IMG/VR virus record: IMGVR_UViG_3300028920_000694 | Coordinates: 1-64,000 of that record | From: a virus | Strand: one strand, 5' to 3' | Length of the DNA: 64,000 bases | Shown here: in pieces, positions 1 to 8,013 of the stretch | Position numbering within the stretch: the first letter of the stretch is position 1 | Layout of the letters: each line of letters opens with the position of its first letter | Translations under genes and position numbers: made by a program | The notes under the pieces: generated by a model | Seen by the model: the letters and a program-made list of their open reading frames with translations, nothing else | Told to the model about the DNA's origin: nothing | Database searches by the model: none

Positions 1-6
1 AGGAGG
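1..6 (+). promoter_or_regulatory. Ribosome binding site AGGAGG
   Basis: A perfect Shine-Dalgarno hexamer lies 7 nt before the ATG at 14 and supports the 55-residue ORF that follows. It also shows that this genome uses canonical SD-led initiation. Confidence 0.75.
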
Positions 7-13
7 ATTGGAA

Positions 14-181
14 ATGATTAAAGAGTGTAACTTCAAAGATGGTAATCAATGCGACTTAACTAGATCATATCCAAGACAGAGAATAGAATGTCCTGGAGAA
101 GAGAACTGTATTCTGTATCAGATATACAAAAACACATTGATAGATGATAGTATTTGTTATAAGAATAGGATTCCAGTATGA
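14..181 (+). CDS. Small cysteine-containing protein, unknown (55 aa)
   Basis: This 55-residue ORF starts at an ATG with a perfect AGGAGG 7 nt upstream. It has five cysteines (about residues 5, 13, 26, 32 and 48) in a polar background and no hydrophobic segment, so a small metal-binding or disulfide-stabilised cytoplasmic protein is possible. The cysteines are not arranged as CxxC pairs, so it is not a standard zinc ribbon. It precedes the phosphatase-like gene by about 35 nt and is probably cotranscribed with it. I do not recognise a family. Confidence 0.6.
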   Translation: MIKECNFKDGNQCDLTRSYPRQRIECPGEENCILYQIYKNTLIDDSICYKNRIPV

Positions 182-216
182 TATACAGAAGACATAGATA
201 AAGAGGTGTATAAAGA

Positions 217-666
217 ATGAATATAATAGGAGCATTTGATAGAGGCAGAATAGAAACAATAGTACCGAGACCTAATAGTGTTCTCATAATGATTACTGGA
301 CATAGAGAGACATATCCAAAATCATCATCAAAATGGGAAGACATATTAAAATTAAAGTTTGATGATGTGGATGGTAGAGTTCATGATATAGGATCATCTG
401 ATAATGTGATGTCTATAGAACAAGCTCATAAGATATTAGATTTTGTGATAGAGAATATAAACTGTGATGTATTTGTGAGTTGCGATGCTGGAATGAGTAG
501 AAGTCCAGGTATAGTAGTAGCATTAGAACAGATATTCAACTCTAAAGATGTAAGTGATAGTTATAGACATCATAACAGATTTGTAAAAAATAGAATCCGT
601 GATGTCTGGTATAATATCATTTGGAAAGGTAATCAAACTAGATTATTAGAAAAGGAAGATATATGA
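217..666 (+). CDS. Tyrosine/dual-specificity phosphatase-like protein
   Basis: This 149-residue protein carries the cysteine-phosphatase signature CDAGMSR at residues 89-95 (C-x5-R), followed by SPG and a helix, as in the P-loop of dual-specificity phosphatases. An Asp-rich segment around residues 49-52 could supply the general acid. Similar compact phosphatase-like proteins are common in viruses; the substrate cannot be deduced. A GAGGTG site precedes the ATG by about 10 nt. The end overlaps the next gene by 4 nt (ATGA), suggesting translational coupling to a second predicted phosphoester hydrolase. Confidence 0.75.
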   Translation: MNIIGAFDRGRIETIVPRPNSVLIMITGHRETYPKSSSKWEDILKLKFDDVDGRVHDIGSSDNVMSIEQAHKILDFVIENINCDVFVSCDAGMSRSPGIVVALEQIFNSKDVSDSYRHHNRFVKNRIRDVWYNIIWKGNQTRLLEKEDI

Positions 667-1565
667 TAGTAATTGCATGGGACAGTTTAAGATTAGATGC
701 AGTAGAACCTCTTAAGGGTATTTTAGGGGAGGAGAGTTGGACTGATATGCCATCGATAGATGGATTTACAGGTCCTATTTTACCATCTATAGTATGTGGT
801 AAAACTCCTGAAGAGTTAGGAGTTGCGAGAGATGATTCTGCTTTCTGGTCTGGAATAGATCCAAAGAAGATAGATGATACAATGTTTGACCACTTTGATT
901 CACATATAACTATCTCTAGATTGATAGGTAATCCAACAATGCCTCATCAGACTATGGTTCCATCAAGGAGAGGACAGTGGAAGTTCATGCCACCAATCAA
1001 ATGGAATGAAGTAAGTAACTGGGAGATAGACATATGGAGATATCTAGGTAGGAAATGGAGTATGGCTGACCCTTACTGGGTAGATGTCATATTCTTCTGG
1101 AGTTTCATAACACATGGAAACTTTAGTGTATATGATTCTCTAGGTGCACTTGAATCACCAGAGATTAAGAATGGTGGATTAGTTATGAAGAGACTAGCAG
1201 AATCAGACCCAGAGAAATTAAGAAAGCTCTATATGATGGGAGTATATAATGCAGCAGAGACTCTAAAGGGGTTGAATGAGATATGTGGTGGAAATGAATT
1301 AATCATTTGTTTCTCTGACCATAATGAAGCTCTGGGTGAAGAAGTCAATGGACAGAAGGTAGTTGGACACTTTAAAGATATGAATAAGATTCCAGGACTG
1401 GAGAATATCCCCTGCTGGATAAACAAGCCAGATGTGAAGTTTCCAGAGAATATGAGTCAGTTAAAGTTGAAGGATTTCATTGTTGATATGTATAAGAAAT
1501 ATGAAAAGAATAATCCAGAGTATCAGGCATGGAAGAAGAAATTGGCAAGAGAGCAAAAGAGCTAG
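663..1565 (+). CDS. Alkaline-phosphatase/sulfatase-superfamily hydrolase
   Basis: This 300-residue protein has the metal-binding layout of the alkaline phosphatase superfamily. An N-terminal strand ends in WDSLR (Asp7), there is a possible nucleophile in FTGPILPS (Thr35), an ITHG histidine at about residue 150, a SDH motif at 217-219 and a VGH histidine at 235. Such enzymes cleave phosphate, sulfate or phosphonate esters; it could also act as a phosphodiesterase or phosphoglycerol transferase-like protein. There is no signal peptide, so it acts in the cytoplasm. The start is coupled (ATGA) to the phosphatase-like gene. A second member of the superfamily lies at 39234, also beside glycan genes. 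Confidence 0.7.
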   Translation: MIVIAWDSLRLDAVEPLKGILGEESWTDMPSIDGFTGPILPSIVCGKTPEELGVARDDSAFWSGIDPKKIDDTMFDHFDSHITISRLIGNPTMPHQTMVPSRRGQWKFMPPIKWNEVSNWEIDIWRYLGRKWSMADPYWVDVIFFWSFITHGNFSVYDSLGALESPEIKNGGLVMKRLAESDPEKLRKLYMMGVYNAAETLKGLNEICGGNELIICFSDHNEALGEEVNGQKVVGHFKDMNKIPGLENIPCWINKPDVKFPENMSQLKLKDFIVDMYKKYEKNNPEYQAWKKKLAREQKS

Positions 1566-1678
1566 ATTCTCAAGAGATTATCTACAGAATCAGAATCGGT
1601 CCAAGAACAATTAAAAGATTGATTATTGCAGTCTGTATATGGATTGCATTGGTATGTTTAATGTGTAAATATTTATAG
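1529..1678 (+). CDS. Small single-span membrane protein (49 aa)
   Basis: This ORF begins inside the 3' end of the preceding hydrolase gene in another frame and runs through the gap to the RBS of the next gene. The N-terminal half is charged (MEEEIGKRAKELD) and the C-terminal half is one hydrophobic helix of about 18 residues (LIIAVCIWIALVCLMCKYL). The likely topology is N-in with a C-terminal anchor. It fills an otherwise empty stretch in a genome with few gaps, which supports it being real. No clear SD is present, so translation may depend on the upstream gene. The function is unknown. Confidence 0.5.
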   Translation: MEEEIGKRAKELDSQEIIYRIRIGPRTIKRLIIAVCIWIALVCLMCKYL

Positions 1679-1690
1679 GAGAAATGAAAT

Positions 1691-1879
1691 ATGAGAAGTA
1701 GAAGGTTTCAAGCACCAGGATATGGAAGGAATAGACAACCAAGTGGAGATAAACCAGGAAGTGGACCAGGTGGAAATTGTGTATGTCCAAGTTGTGGATA
1801 CACAACACCACATTCTAGATTGAGTCCATGCAACACTAGAAGTTGCCCCAAGTGTGGAGCAACTATGACTAGGGAATAA
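1691..1879 (+). CDS. Small zinc-ribbon protein
   Basis: This 62-residue protein has a basic, Gly/Pro-rich N-terminus followed by a compact zinc ribbon: CVCPSCG and, after a Pro-Cys turn, CPKCG near the C-terminus. Similar GPGG-C-CPxCGY proteins occur as stand-alone mini-ribbons in archaea and anaerobic bacteria. A GGAG site lies 8-9 nt before the ATG. It sits between the small membrane protein and the MazG-like gene. A role in nucleic-acid or protein binding is likely but not specified. Confidence 0.7.
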   Translation: MRSRRFQAPGYGRNRQPSGDKPGSGPGGNCVCPSCGYTTPHSRLSPCNTRSCPKCGATMTRE

Positions 1880-1881
1880 AT

Positions 1882-2172
1882 ATGGAACTTAAAGAATTGT
1901 GTAAAGAATCACATAAGATAGCAAAGGAGAAAGGATTCTATGATAGAGATAGAGATATACCTGAACTCCTTATGCTATGTGTTTCTGAATTAGGTGAAGC
2001 GTGTGAAGCAGATAGACATGGTGATTGGGAGATGTTCAAAGAAGAGATAGCAGATACATTCATAAGGCTAGCTGATATGTGTGAATTTCTAGAAATAGAT
2101 ATAGAAGAAGAAATAGAAAGAAAATCTAAGATAAATAAGAAGAGACAGTATAGACATGGAAAGCGATACTGA
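1882..2172 (+). CDS. MazG-like nucleotide pyrophosphohydrolase
   Basis: This 96-residue all-alpha protein has the MazG metal-binding pattern ExxE (Glu36, Glu39) followed by ExxD (Glu55, Asp58). These motifs bind Mg2+ in (d)NTP pyrophosphohydrolases, which hydrolyse NTPs to NMP and PPi. Viral MazG proteins are thought to clean or rebalance nucleotide pools or alarmones. The gene is 2 nt after the zinc-ribbon gene and overlaps the next zinc ribbon. The ribonucleotide reductase follows, making a small nucleotide-metabolism block. Confidence 0.8.
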   Translation: MELKELCKESHKIAKEKGFYDRDRDIPELLMLCVSELGEACEADRHGDWEMFKEEIADTFIRLADMCEFLEIDIEEEIERKSKINKKRQYRHGKRY

Positions 2173-2347
2173 TAATGAGAGCATCTGGGAAAGATACTGG
2201 ATTCGATGCCCTAAATGTAGGAGCAAGGATGTTGAAGGAACAGAATTGTTCAAGGGACATTATCGTGCAGGTAATCCTTTAAAGAAAAGGAATCAACAAA
2301 AGTATGTATGTAAAGAATGTGGGAATGAATGGTGGTTAGAAATATGA
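2156..2347 (+). CDS. Zinc-ribbon protein, unknown
   Basis: This 63-residue protein has two CxxC knuckles, CPKC near residue 18 and CKEC near residue 52, about 30 residues apart. That spacing resembles transcription-factor-like or Ogr-like zinc ribbons. It overlaps the end of the MazG-like gene by 17 nt and is coupled to the ribonucleotide reductase gene by an ATGA overlap at 2344-2347. The target of the ribbon cannot be deduced. Confidence 0.7.
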   Translation: MESDTDNESIWERYWIRCPKCRSKDVEGTELFKGHYRAGNPLKKRNQQKYVCKECGNEWWLEI

Positions 2348-4533
2348 AATTAACTGATTCAGCAATTGATTTAATGAGACAGAGATACTGCAGTCATGGT
2401 GAGAAACCTAATGATGTATTTCCAAGAGTAGCGAAAGCTGTAGCATCTCAAATGAATAGCGATCCAGATGCTAAACAGTTTCTAAAGATAATGGAAGATT
2501 TAGATTTCTTACCTAATTCTCCATGCTTGAGAAATGCTGGATATTCTAATCAAGTGAAAGCTTGTCTAACTAAAGATACAGTAATCCATTGTGCTCATGG
2601 AGATTATACAATAAGAGATTTAATGGATTATGATGGTGAGTTGTATGTATTTAGTAGAGATATTCATAATGGAATAAGATGTGCTAAAGCTACTAAGCCA
2701 ATATTATCAAGAAAGAATGCACAAGTTATGAAGATTGTTTTAGATACTGGACAATCAATAAAGTGTACCAAAGACCATCTTATAATGATGAGAGATGGAA
2801 CATATAAGGAAGCTGGTAAAATACAGTTGGAAGATTCTTTAATGCCATTTACTTATCATAGAGATAAATCTGGTCATAGACAAATACTGAATGATAATTA
2901 TAAATGGATTCCTGGATATAGAATAGTACAAGAAGATATTAATGGAATACCAGAAGTAGATGACAATAAAAAGTATGATATTCATCATATAGATGGAAAT
3001 GGAAATAATGATTACCCAACAAATCTTAAATTCATGGAACACGGAGAACATGCATCTTTACATATGCAAGGAAATAAATTAGGAGCATTTAAACGAAGTG
3101 ATGAAATAAAACAAAGATATTTAAAGGGAATGAAGAAAGCACACAATCATAAAGTAGTAATGACAGAAGATTGTCCAAATGAAGATGTATATGATATAGA
3201 AATAGTTGAAAAGTATCATAACTTTGCAGCAAATGGAATATTTGTACATAATTGTTTCGTACTACCCATAGAAGATTCAATGGAGAGCATATTCAAAACA
3301 CTTCATCAATCAGCTTTGATATTTAAATCAGGTGGAGGAGTTGGATATAATTTTAGTCAGATGAGAGAGAAAGGAGCACCATTATCTCATGGTGGAACAT
3401 CATCAGGAATTATGCCATTCCTAGATTTATATAATTCATTAACAGAAGCAGTTAAACAAGGTGGATTTAGAAGAGGGGCATCTATGGGTGTTCTAGATAT
3501 AGACCATCCAGAGATACTTTCATTCATAAAGGAGAAAGTAACTCCAGGTTCAATGAATAACTTTAATCTATCAGTGATGGTAGATGATGAATTCATGAAA
3601 GGAATAGAAGAAGATGATAAGATTCTGCTTAGGAGTAGATTAGATAGAAGAGTAATCAAAGGCAAATTCAATTGCAGAGACTTGTTCAATATCATAACAT
3701 ATTCTGCTTGGTTGAATGGAGATCCTGGATTGTTATTCTTTGATACAATTAATAAAGATAACATCCTTTATCCTAAGAATGAAATTAATGCCACGAATCC
3801 GTGTGGGGAAGTTCCCTTGCTTCCATATGAGAGTTGTTGTTTAGGTTCAATCAATCTATCTAACTTTGTCACTAAAGATAAATCATTTGATGAGGATAGA
3901 TTTAATGAAATAGTCAGAATAGGAACAAAGTTCCTGATGGGTATGACTAAGATATGTGAATTCCCTATAGATGAATGCTACAAAGCACAGTTTGAATGGC
4001 AAAGACTAGGACTAGGAGTCATGGGATTTGCAGATATGCTAATGAAGATGGAAATTATGTATGATTCAGTTCAGACTTTGAATCTGATAGATAAGATAGG
4101 AAGAATTCTTCAAGAGTCAAAGAAGGTTGCACCCATGTCTGTAGCTACACTATCAATAGCACCTACAGGTAGTCTTTCTATATTAGCTGATTGTTCATCT
4201 GGTATAGAACCATGGTTTGCTAATCAATACACAAGACATTTAACTATAGGCAAAGTATCAGAGAAGAGAGAATCTAAATATCTAAGAACTGCACATCAGA
4301 TTTCACCAGAATGGCATCTGAAAGTGCAAGCTAAATGGCAAGAATATATAGATAATGGAGTATCAAAGACAATTAATCTACCAAGCACAGCAACTATCCA
4401 AGAGATAGCAAATATATATATGAGTGCATGGAAGATGGGATGTAAAGGAATCACAGTCTTTAGAGATGGATGTCTTGGAGATACAGGACAAGTTCTAAGA
4501 AGCACATGTGATGATGAACAATGTTATCTATAG
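2344..4533 (+). CDS. nrdJ: Class II (B12-dependent) ribonucleotide reductase with intein
   Basis: The product is 729 residues, of which about 499 are extein. Residues 1-73 and 304-729 match the adenosylcobalamin-dependent reductase. They contain the catalytic NPCGE loop (Asn485, Cys487, Glu489), SIAPTGSLS, SSGIEPWFA and a C-terminal Cys pair (C722, C727) for re-reduction. The enzyme converts ribonucleotides to deoxyribonucleotides without needing oxygen. I prefer ATG 2344 to ATG 2329, because 2344 is ATGA-coupled and has GGTGG 8 nt upstream. The extein is short and has no ATP cone, so it probably lacks dATP allosteric control. It needs host cobalamin. Confidence 0.92.
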   Translation: MKLTDSAIDLMRQRYCSHGEKPNDVFPRVAKAVASQMNSDPDAKQFLKIMEDLDFLPNSPCLRNAGYSNQVKACLTKDTVIHCAHGDYTIRDLMDYDGELYVFSRDIHNGIRCAKATKPILSRKNAQVMKIVLDTGQSIKCTKDHLIMMRDGTYKEAGKIQLEDSLMPFTYHRDKSGHRQILNDNYKWIPGYRIVQEDINGIPEVDDNKKYDIHHIDGNGNNDYPTNLKFMEHGEHASLHMQGNKLGAFKRSDEIKQRYLKGMKKAHNHKVVMTEDCPNEDVYDIEIVEKYHNFAANGIFVHNCFVLPIEDSMESIFKTLHQSALIFKSGGGVGYNFSQMREKGAPLSHGGTSSGIMPFLDLYNSLTEAVKQGGFRRGASMGVLDIDHPEILSFIKEKVTPGSMNNFNLSVMVDDEFMKGIEEDDKILLRSRLDRRVIKGKFNCRDLFNIITYSAWLNGDPGLLFFDTINKDNILYPKNEINATNPCGEVPLLPYESCCLGSINLSNFVTKDKSFDEDRFNEIVRIGTKFLMGMTKICEFPIDECYKAQFEWQRLGLGVMGFADMLMKMEIMYDSVQTLNLIDKIGRILQESKKVAPMSVATLSIAPTGSLSILADCSSGIEPWFANQYTRHLTIGKVSEKRESKYLRTAHQISPEWHLKVQAKWQEYIDNGVSKTINLPSTATIQEIANIYMSAWKMGCKGITVFRDGCLGDTGQVLRSTCDDEQCYL
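2563..3252 (+). other. Intein with HNH endonuclease domain inside nrdJ
   Basis: A 230-residue in-frame intein occupies residues 74-303. Block A begins with the nucleophile Cys in CLTKDTVIHC, block B has TKDH, and the C-terminus is GIFVHN followed by Cys+1 of the extein (CFVLPIEDS). The central part has an HNH-type motif (DIHHIDGNGNNDYPTNL...H), so this is a compact homing intein with an HNH rather than a LAGLIDADG nuclease. The insertion point is immediately before the conserved active-site cysteine of the reductase, so excision is required for activity. Confidence 0.93.
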
Positions 4534-4545
4534 AGGAGCAAATAA

Positions 4546-4758
4546 ATGGATGATGAAGAAGAGTCTACACGAGAGTTAGGAGAGCAAATCGTTGATGTAG
4601 TAAAAGAATCAATAAATCCTAATCTAGTCACTAGGTCTATTCACATACAGACTAGGTTTGGAATCGTAGTCACAGTGACCAGTCAAGATGATGAAGAAGA
4701 TATAGACAAATTGAGGAAAGTTGCAGAGGAGTTGACAGATAAATATATAGAGAAATAG
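4546..4758 (+). CDS. Small acidic protein, unknown (70 aa)
   Basis: This 70-residue protein has acidic segments at both ends (DDEEES; DDEEDIDK) around a central beta-prone stretch (RSIHIQTRFGIVVTVTS) and a C-terminal helix. No cysteine or membrane segment is present. GAGGAG lies about 9 nt before the ATG. It follows nrdJ by 12 nt and is probably in the same operon. I do not recognise it. Confidence 0.65.
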   Translation: MDDEEESTRELGEQIVDVVKESINPNLVTRSIHIQTRFGIVVTVTSQDDEEDIDKLRKVAEELTDKYIEK

Positions 4759-4769
4759 AGGTGATGTTT

Positions 4770-4964
4770 ATGAACTGTCCCAAATGTGGGAGTAGAAGTC
4801 ACATCACAAAGACATTTGATAAGAGAGATAAAGTAATTAGAAATAGAAGATGTAATGACAAGGAATGTAAGTTCAAATTCACAACCACAGAACTAATTAG
4901 CTATGGTTGGGAATATAGGTCAATTGTAAAGAAAGTAAAAGAACTCGTAAGAGATGTAAAATAG
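4770..4964 (+). CDS. Ogr/NrdR-type zinc-ribbon protein
   Basis: This protein of about 64 residues starts MNCPKCGS, has a second knuckle C-x4-C in RRCNDKECKF, and ends the ribbon with FTTTE. The layout closely recalls the zinc ribbons of phage Ogr/Delta activators and of NrdR, the repressor of ribonucleotide reductase genes. The ATP cone of NrdR is absent. The ATG at 4770 is preferred over GTG 4761 and ATG 4764 because GAGGTG sits 6 nt upstream of it. Its position just downstream of nrdJ makes a role in transcription control plausible but unproven. Confidence 0.65.
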   Translation: MNCPKCGSRSHITKTFDKRDKVIRNRRCNDKECKFKFTTTELISYGWEYRSIVKKVKELVRDVK

Positions 4965-4977
4965 GAGAGTGATATGA

Positions 4978-5124
4978 GTGGAGATAGAATTTGAAGAATT
5001 GAAGAAGATACATGATGCAGTCAAGGATGCATCAGAAAAGTATGTAATCAAATCATTCAAGCCATGGGAATCAGAAGGAACTAATAAAGAGTTCATAACC
5101 ATTGTTCTGGCTAAGATTGAATAA
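4978..5124 (+). CDS. Small protein, unknown (48 aa, GTG start)
   Basis: This 48-residue ORF starts at GTG with GGAGAG about 8 nt upstream. It predicts an N-terminal helix and a C-terminal beta-strand (EFITIVLAKIE). It fills the gap between the zinc-ribbon gene and the next gene exactly, and its codon use matches its neighbours. No family is recognisable. Confidence 0.5.
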   Translation: MEIEFEELKKIHDAVKDASEKYVIKSFKPWESEGTNKEFITIVLAKIE

Positions 5125-5146
5125 ATGTATATATAGGAGAAAAAGT

Positions 5147-5386
5147 ATGCCAAGAAAAAAGAAAGAACAAGAAGAAAAGCATGAGAGTATGTATATTGAT
5201 ACACCACCAGATAAGATTCTAACAAGTAAAGGATTTCATGAAGGAGCAAGTAGAGGACCCACAAGCAAAGAGAAAATAGAAGGGCTTCTGTATAGTTCAA
5301 TTAGTTTACTTTCAAGAAACATAAGGAACAAAGAAAGGGCAATTGAAAATATCCATAAAGCAATTGAGTTATTGAAAGAGATATAG
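5147..5386 (+). CDS. Basic/helical small protein, unknown (79 aa)
   Basis: The best start is ATG 5147 with AGGAGA 6 nt upstream; an in-frame start at 5102 would overlap the previous gene and lacks an SD. The 79-residue product has a lysine-rich N-terminus (PRKKKEQEEK) and a C-terminal amphipathic helix (IENIHKAIELLKEI). It could be a nucleic-acid-associated or oligomeric structural protein. There are no diagnostic motifs. Confidence 0.6.
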   Translation: MPRKKKEQEEKHESMYIDTPPDKILTSKGFHEGASRGPTSKEKIEGLLYSSISLLSRNIRNKERAIENIHKAIELLKEI

Positions 5387-5387
5387 A

Positions 5388-5792
5388 ATGTTTGATGATG
5401 ATGAGTGGGGTTGGATTCATAGAGTAGAGGATATCCTCAACAATAGTTTCACTGGTGGATTCACTTATAGATCACCAGATAATTATGGGGAGCATGAAGA
5501 TGGTGTTCTCTATGCTAGTAAGACTCTAGAAGTTCTAGACTTTGAGGATTATCTATCTATATCTATGGAACTAAGAAATGTATCTGAAGATGAACTGGAT
5601 GTTCATTGTGAGGAAGAGTTCATCTCAATTAAATATATGTTTGAAGGAATGTGGAGAGAAAGGCCTCTAAGACTTCCATTCAAAGTTAATCCAGATACAG
5701 CTAAAATCTCATTCAACAATTTCATTCTGGATATAGAATTGGAGAAGATGAAGGATGATGAAAGAATTCGAAAGCATATGCAAAGTTCTTGA
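5388..5792 (+). CDS. Hsp20/alpha-crystallin-like protein
   Basis: The 134-residue product has an alpha-crystallin-like beta-sandwich pattern in its second half. A strand containing SISMELRNVSEDELDV is followed by RLPFKVNPDTAKISFNNFILDIELEK, which matches the LP-x-VDPxxAxAxxxNGVLxIxL signature of small heat-shock proteins. The N-terminal arm is rich in Asp/Trp/Gly. Small heat-shock proteins bind unfolding proteins without ATP; in a virus this could assist particle assembly. The end overlaps the next ORF. Confidence 0.6.
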   Translation: MFDDDEWGWIHRVEDILNNSFTGGFTYRSPDNYGEHEDGVLYASKTLEVLDFEDYLSISMELRNVSEDELDVHCEEEFISIKYMFEGMWRERPLRLPFKVNPDTAKISFNNFILDIELEKMKDDERIRKHMQSS

Positions 5793-5958
5793 AGATAATG
5801 GATTTGAGGTATCTAGTAGATACAATGCAACTAAGACTATATATATGAATAAGGATAAGAACATTCATATAGTGGTTGAGGTAGATGAAGGACAATTCAC
5901 TGAAGCAGATGAAGAAAGAGTCAAAGAAAGACTCAGAGCACTGGGGTATTTGGATTGA
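5755..5958 (+). CDS. Small protein, unknown (67 aa)
   Basis: This 67-residue alpha/beta protein overlaps the end of the Hsp20-like gene by 38 nt. It reads as helix-strand-strand-helix with alternating charge (KVLEDNGFEVSSRYN, then NIHIVVEVDEGQ, then an acidic helix). There are no cysteines or membrane segments. It is coupled to the cupin gene by a 4-nt TTGA overlap. The function is unknown. Confidence 0.55.
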   Translation: MMKEFESICKVLEDNGFEVSSRYNATKTIYMNKDKNIHIVVEVDEGQFTEADEERVKERLRALGYLD

Positions 5959-6392
5959 AAAGAAAGTATCATAAAGGATGTGTGGAAAATCTCAATGATC
6001 CAGGTCCATATACAAAAACACATCCAATATATCCAATGAAAGACAAAGTAGAAAAGCCTTGGGGTTCATATGAAGTTCTTCTAAGTGAACCTAAATATGT
6101 AATAAAGAGAATCATAGTCAAACCTGAACAGAGATTGAGCTATCAATATCATGGATATCGTGATGAGACTTGGGTATTAATAGAAGGTTGTGGTGATGTA
6201 ACCATAAATGGTGAAACAAGATATTTAGATTCTACAGAAAATCCAATACACATATTAAGAGGAGAATTACATAGAGTTACAAATACATTGAATGATAGGG
6301 ATTTAGTGTTCATTGAGATTCAGACTGGAGATAAATTAGATGAGGCAGATATCATTAGATTAGAAGATGATTATGGGAGAGCAGATAAATGA
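5955..6392 (+). CDS. Cupin-type sugar-phosphate isomerase (type II PMI C-terminal-like)
   Basis: This 145-residue protein consists of the cupin domain found at the C-terminus of bifunctional mannose-6-phosphate isomerase/GDP-mannose pyrophosphorylase. Diagnostic stretches are KPWGSYEVL, LSYQYHGYRDETWVLIEGCG, and FIEIQTGDKLDEADIIRLEDDYGR. It probably interconverts a ketose and an aldose phosphate that feeds GDP-sugar synthesis, in line with the nucleotidyltransferase directly downstream. The start is uncertain: TTG 5955 has GGGG upstream, whereas ATG 6036 starts the domain but has no SD. This is the first gene of the glycan locus. Confidence 0.8.
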   Translation: MKRKYHKGCVENLNDPGPYTKTHPIYPMKDKVEKPWGSYEVLLSEPKYVIKRIIVKPEQRLSYQYHGYRDETWVLIEGCGDVTINGETRYLDSTENPIHILRGELHRVTNTLNDRDLVFIEIQTGDKLDEADIIRLEDDYGRADK

Positions 6393-7078
6393 AAGCAATT
6401 ATAATGGCTGCTGGTAAAGGAACAAGGCTTGCTCCACTTACAGATACACAACCTAAATGTATGGTGAAAGTGAAAGAGATTCCAATGATTATAAGAACTA
6501 TCAACACACTCATCAATGGAGTAGGAATTCCAATATCAGATATCATAGTCATCACTGGATACATGCAAGGAATCATTCATCAGTATTGTGCCCTCATGGC
6601 AAGTAAAGGTCTCACTTTCATTACTCAATTCAGAGCAGATGGGACTGCAAATGCAATCAATCTAGCAAAGAAGCACATAAAAGAAGACTTTCTAGTTCTA
6701 TCTGGAGATATAGTCTACAATAAATGTGACCTGATGAAGTTGAGACAGTTGAAGAATTCTATTCTATATACAAAACAAGATGAGAAACTCTATGAGTATG
6801 GAACTCTAGATATATGTGGAGACAAAATCAAAGCAATTCATGAGAAGTCTACAGAGCCTACATCTCATTTTGTCAACTGTGGAACATATCATTTCACACC
6901 AGAAGTATTTGACTACATACCTAAGACATCTGTGGATGAGAGATTCAATGAAAGAATCATCACCAACACCATCAATCTAATGATTAAGGATGGAATTGAA
7001 TTCACTGGAATAAGAGTGAAGGAATTAAATGAGATAACTTATCCAGAAGATATAGAGAAAGTGGAGGGAAGATTATGA
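6389..7078 (+). CDS. Sugar-1-phosphate nucleotidyltransferase
   Basis: This 229-residue enzyme has the nucleotidyltransferase signature AAGKGTRLAPLT at residues 7-18, a lysine in QPKCMVKV, and a metal-binding Asp in VLSGDIVYN. These enzymes join a sugar-1-phosphate to an NTP. It lacks the left-handed beta-helix of GlmU. Given the GHMP-type heptose kinase at 41726 and the type II PMI-like cupin next door, a GDP-mannose or GDP-heptose (HddC-like) product is plausible. It overlaps both neighbours by 4 nt. Confidence 0.82.
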   Translation: MKAIIMAAGKGTRLAPLTDTQPKCMVKVKEIPMIIRTINTLINGVGIPISDIIVITGYMQGIIHQYCALMASKGLTFITQFRADGTANAINLAKKHIKEDFLVLSGDIVYNKCDLMKLRQLKNSILYTKQDEKLYEYGTLDICGDKIKAIHEKSTEPTSHFVNCGTYHFTPEVFDYIPKTSVDERFNERIITNTINLMIKDGIEFTGIRVKELNEITYPEDIEKVEGRL

Positions 7079-8013
7079 AGAAGAAGATAATAATAACAGG
7101 AAGTAGTGGATTCATTGGTTCTGCACTTGTGAAATGGCTGCATAGAAAGTATGAGATATATGGAATTGATAGAAGACCACCATCTGATGAACTATTTAAT
7201 ATAAAAGACTTCAGACATTATCAATATGATATAGTAGATAAACTACCTAATCTACAGATGAATGGGGAGATATATGCAGTGATACATCTAGCAGCCAGAC
7301 CTGGAGTTAGAGACTCTAGAGAGAACTTTGAAGGTGTATGTAGAGATAACATACTTGGAACTCAGAGAATTCTAGATAAATGTGTGGATGATTGGAAACC
7401 AGAGATGCTTCTACTTGCGAGTTCATCTAGTGTATATGGAGATAATGGAAGTGATGGACATCCTCTTAAGGAGACAGATGCAGTGAATCCAAGAAGTCCT
7501 TATGCTATGAGTAAGCTGGCTGATGAAATGTTGATGCATACATATATGAACTCTGGACTTCTAGATGGAATAGAATGTTCTGCACTCAGATTCTTCACTG
7601 TCTTTGGACCTAATCAAAGAAATGAACTATCCATTCGAGCATTCACTGATTGGATTCTTAGAGATGAACCAATCACTCTCTATGGAACAGGAGAGCAATT
7701 ACGTGATTTTACTCATATAGATGATATCTGCAGTGGAATAGAAACTCTCTTAGATGCGGATATAATTCCACATTTAAGTAGTATACATAACATAGGTTCT
7801 GGAGATTCACATTCAATCAATGAGATAATTCACTTCATAGGAACATATCTACAGAAAGAAGTCAAGATTAACTATCAACCTAGAAACATATTTGATGTAG
7901 ACAAAACACTTGCAGATACATATAGAATGAAAGATTTAGGATGGCATCCTAAAGTAGATTTCTGGGATGGACTGAGAGGACAGATTGAATGGCAGAAGGA
8001 GCAGATGAAATGA
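7075..8013 (+). CDS. NAD-dependent sugar-nucleotide epimerase/dehydratase (extended SDR)
   Basis: This 312-residue extended SDR has a Rossmann motif GSSGFIG (residues 9-15), the catalytic Tyr143-x3-Lys147, and SSSSVYG at 116-122. The segment RPGVRDS resembles UDP-glucuronate/UDP-galactose 4-epimerases, so an epimerase is the best guess. The end overlaps the next zinc-ribbon gene by ATGA. Confidence 0.85.
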   Translation: MKKKIIITGSSGFIGSALVKWLHRKYEIYGIDRRPPSDELFNIKDFRHYQYDIVDKLPNLQMNGEIYAVIHLAARPGVRDSRENFEGVCRDNILGTQRILDKCVDDWKPEMLLLASSSSVYGDNGSDGHPLKETDAVNPRSPYAMSKLADEMLMHTYMNSGLLDGIECSALRFFTVFGPNQRNELSIRAFTDWILRDEPITLYGTGEQLRDFTHIDDICSGIETLLDADIIPHLSSIHNIGSGDSHSINEIIHFIGTYLQKEVKINYQPRNIFDVDKTLADTYRMKDLGWHPKVDFWDGLRGQIEWQKEQMK

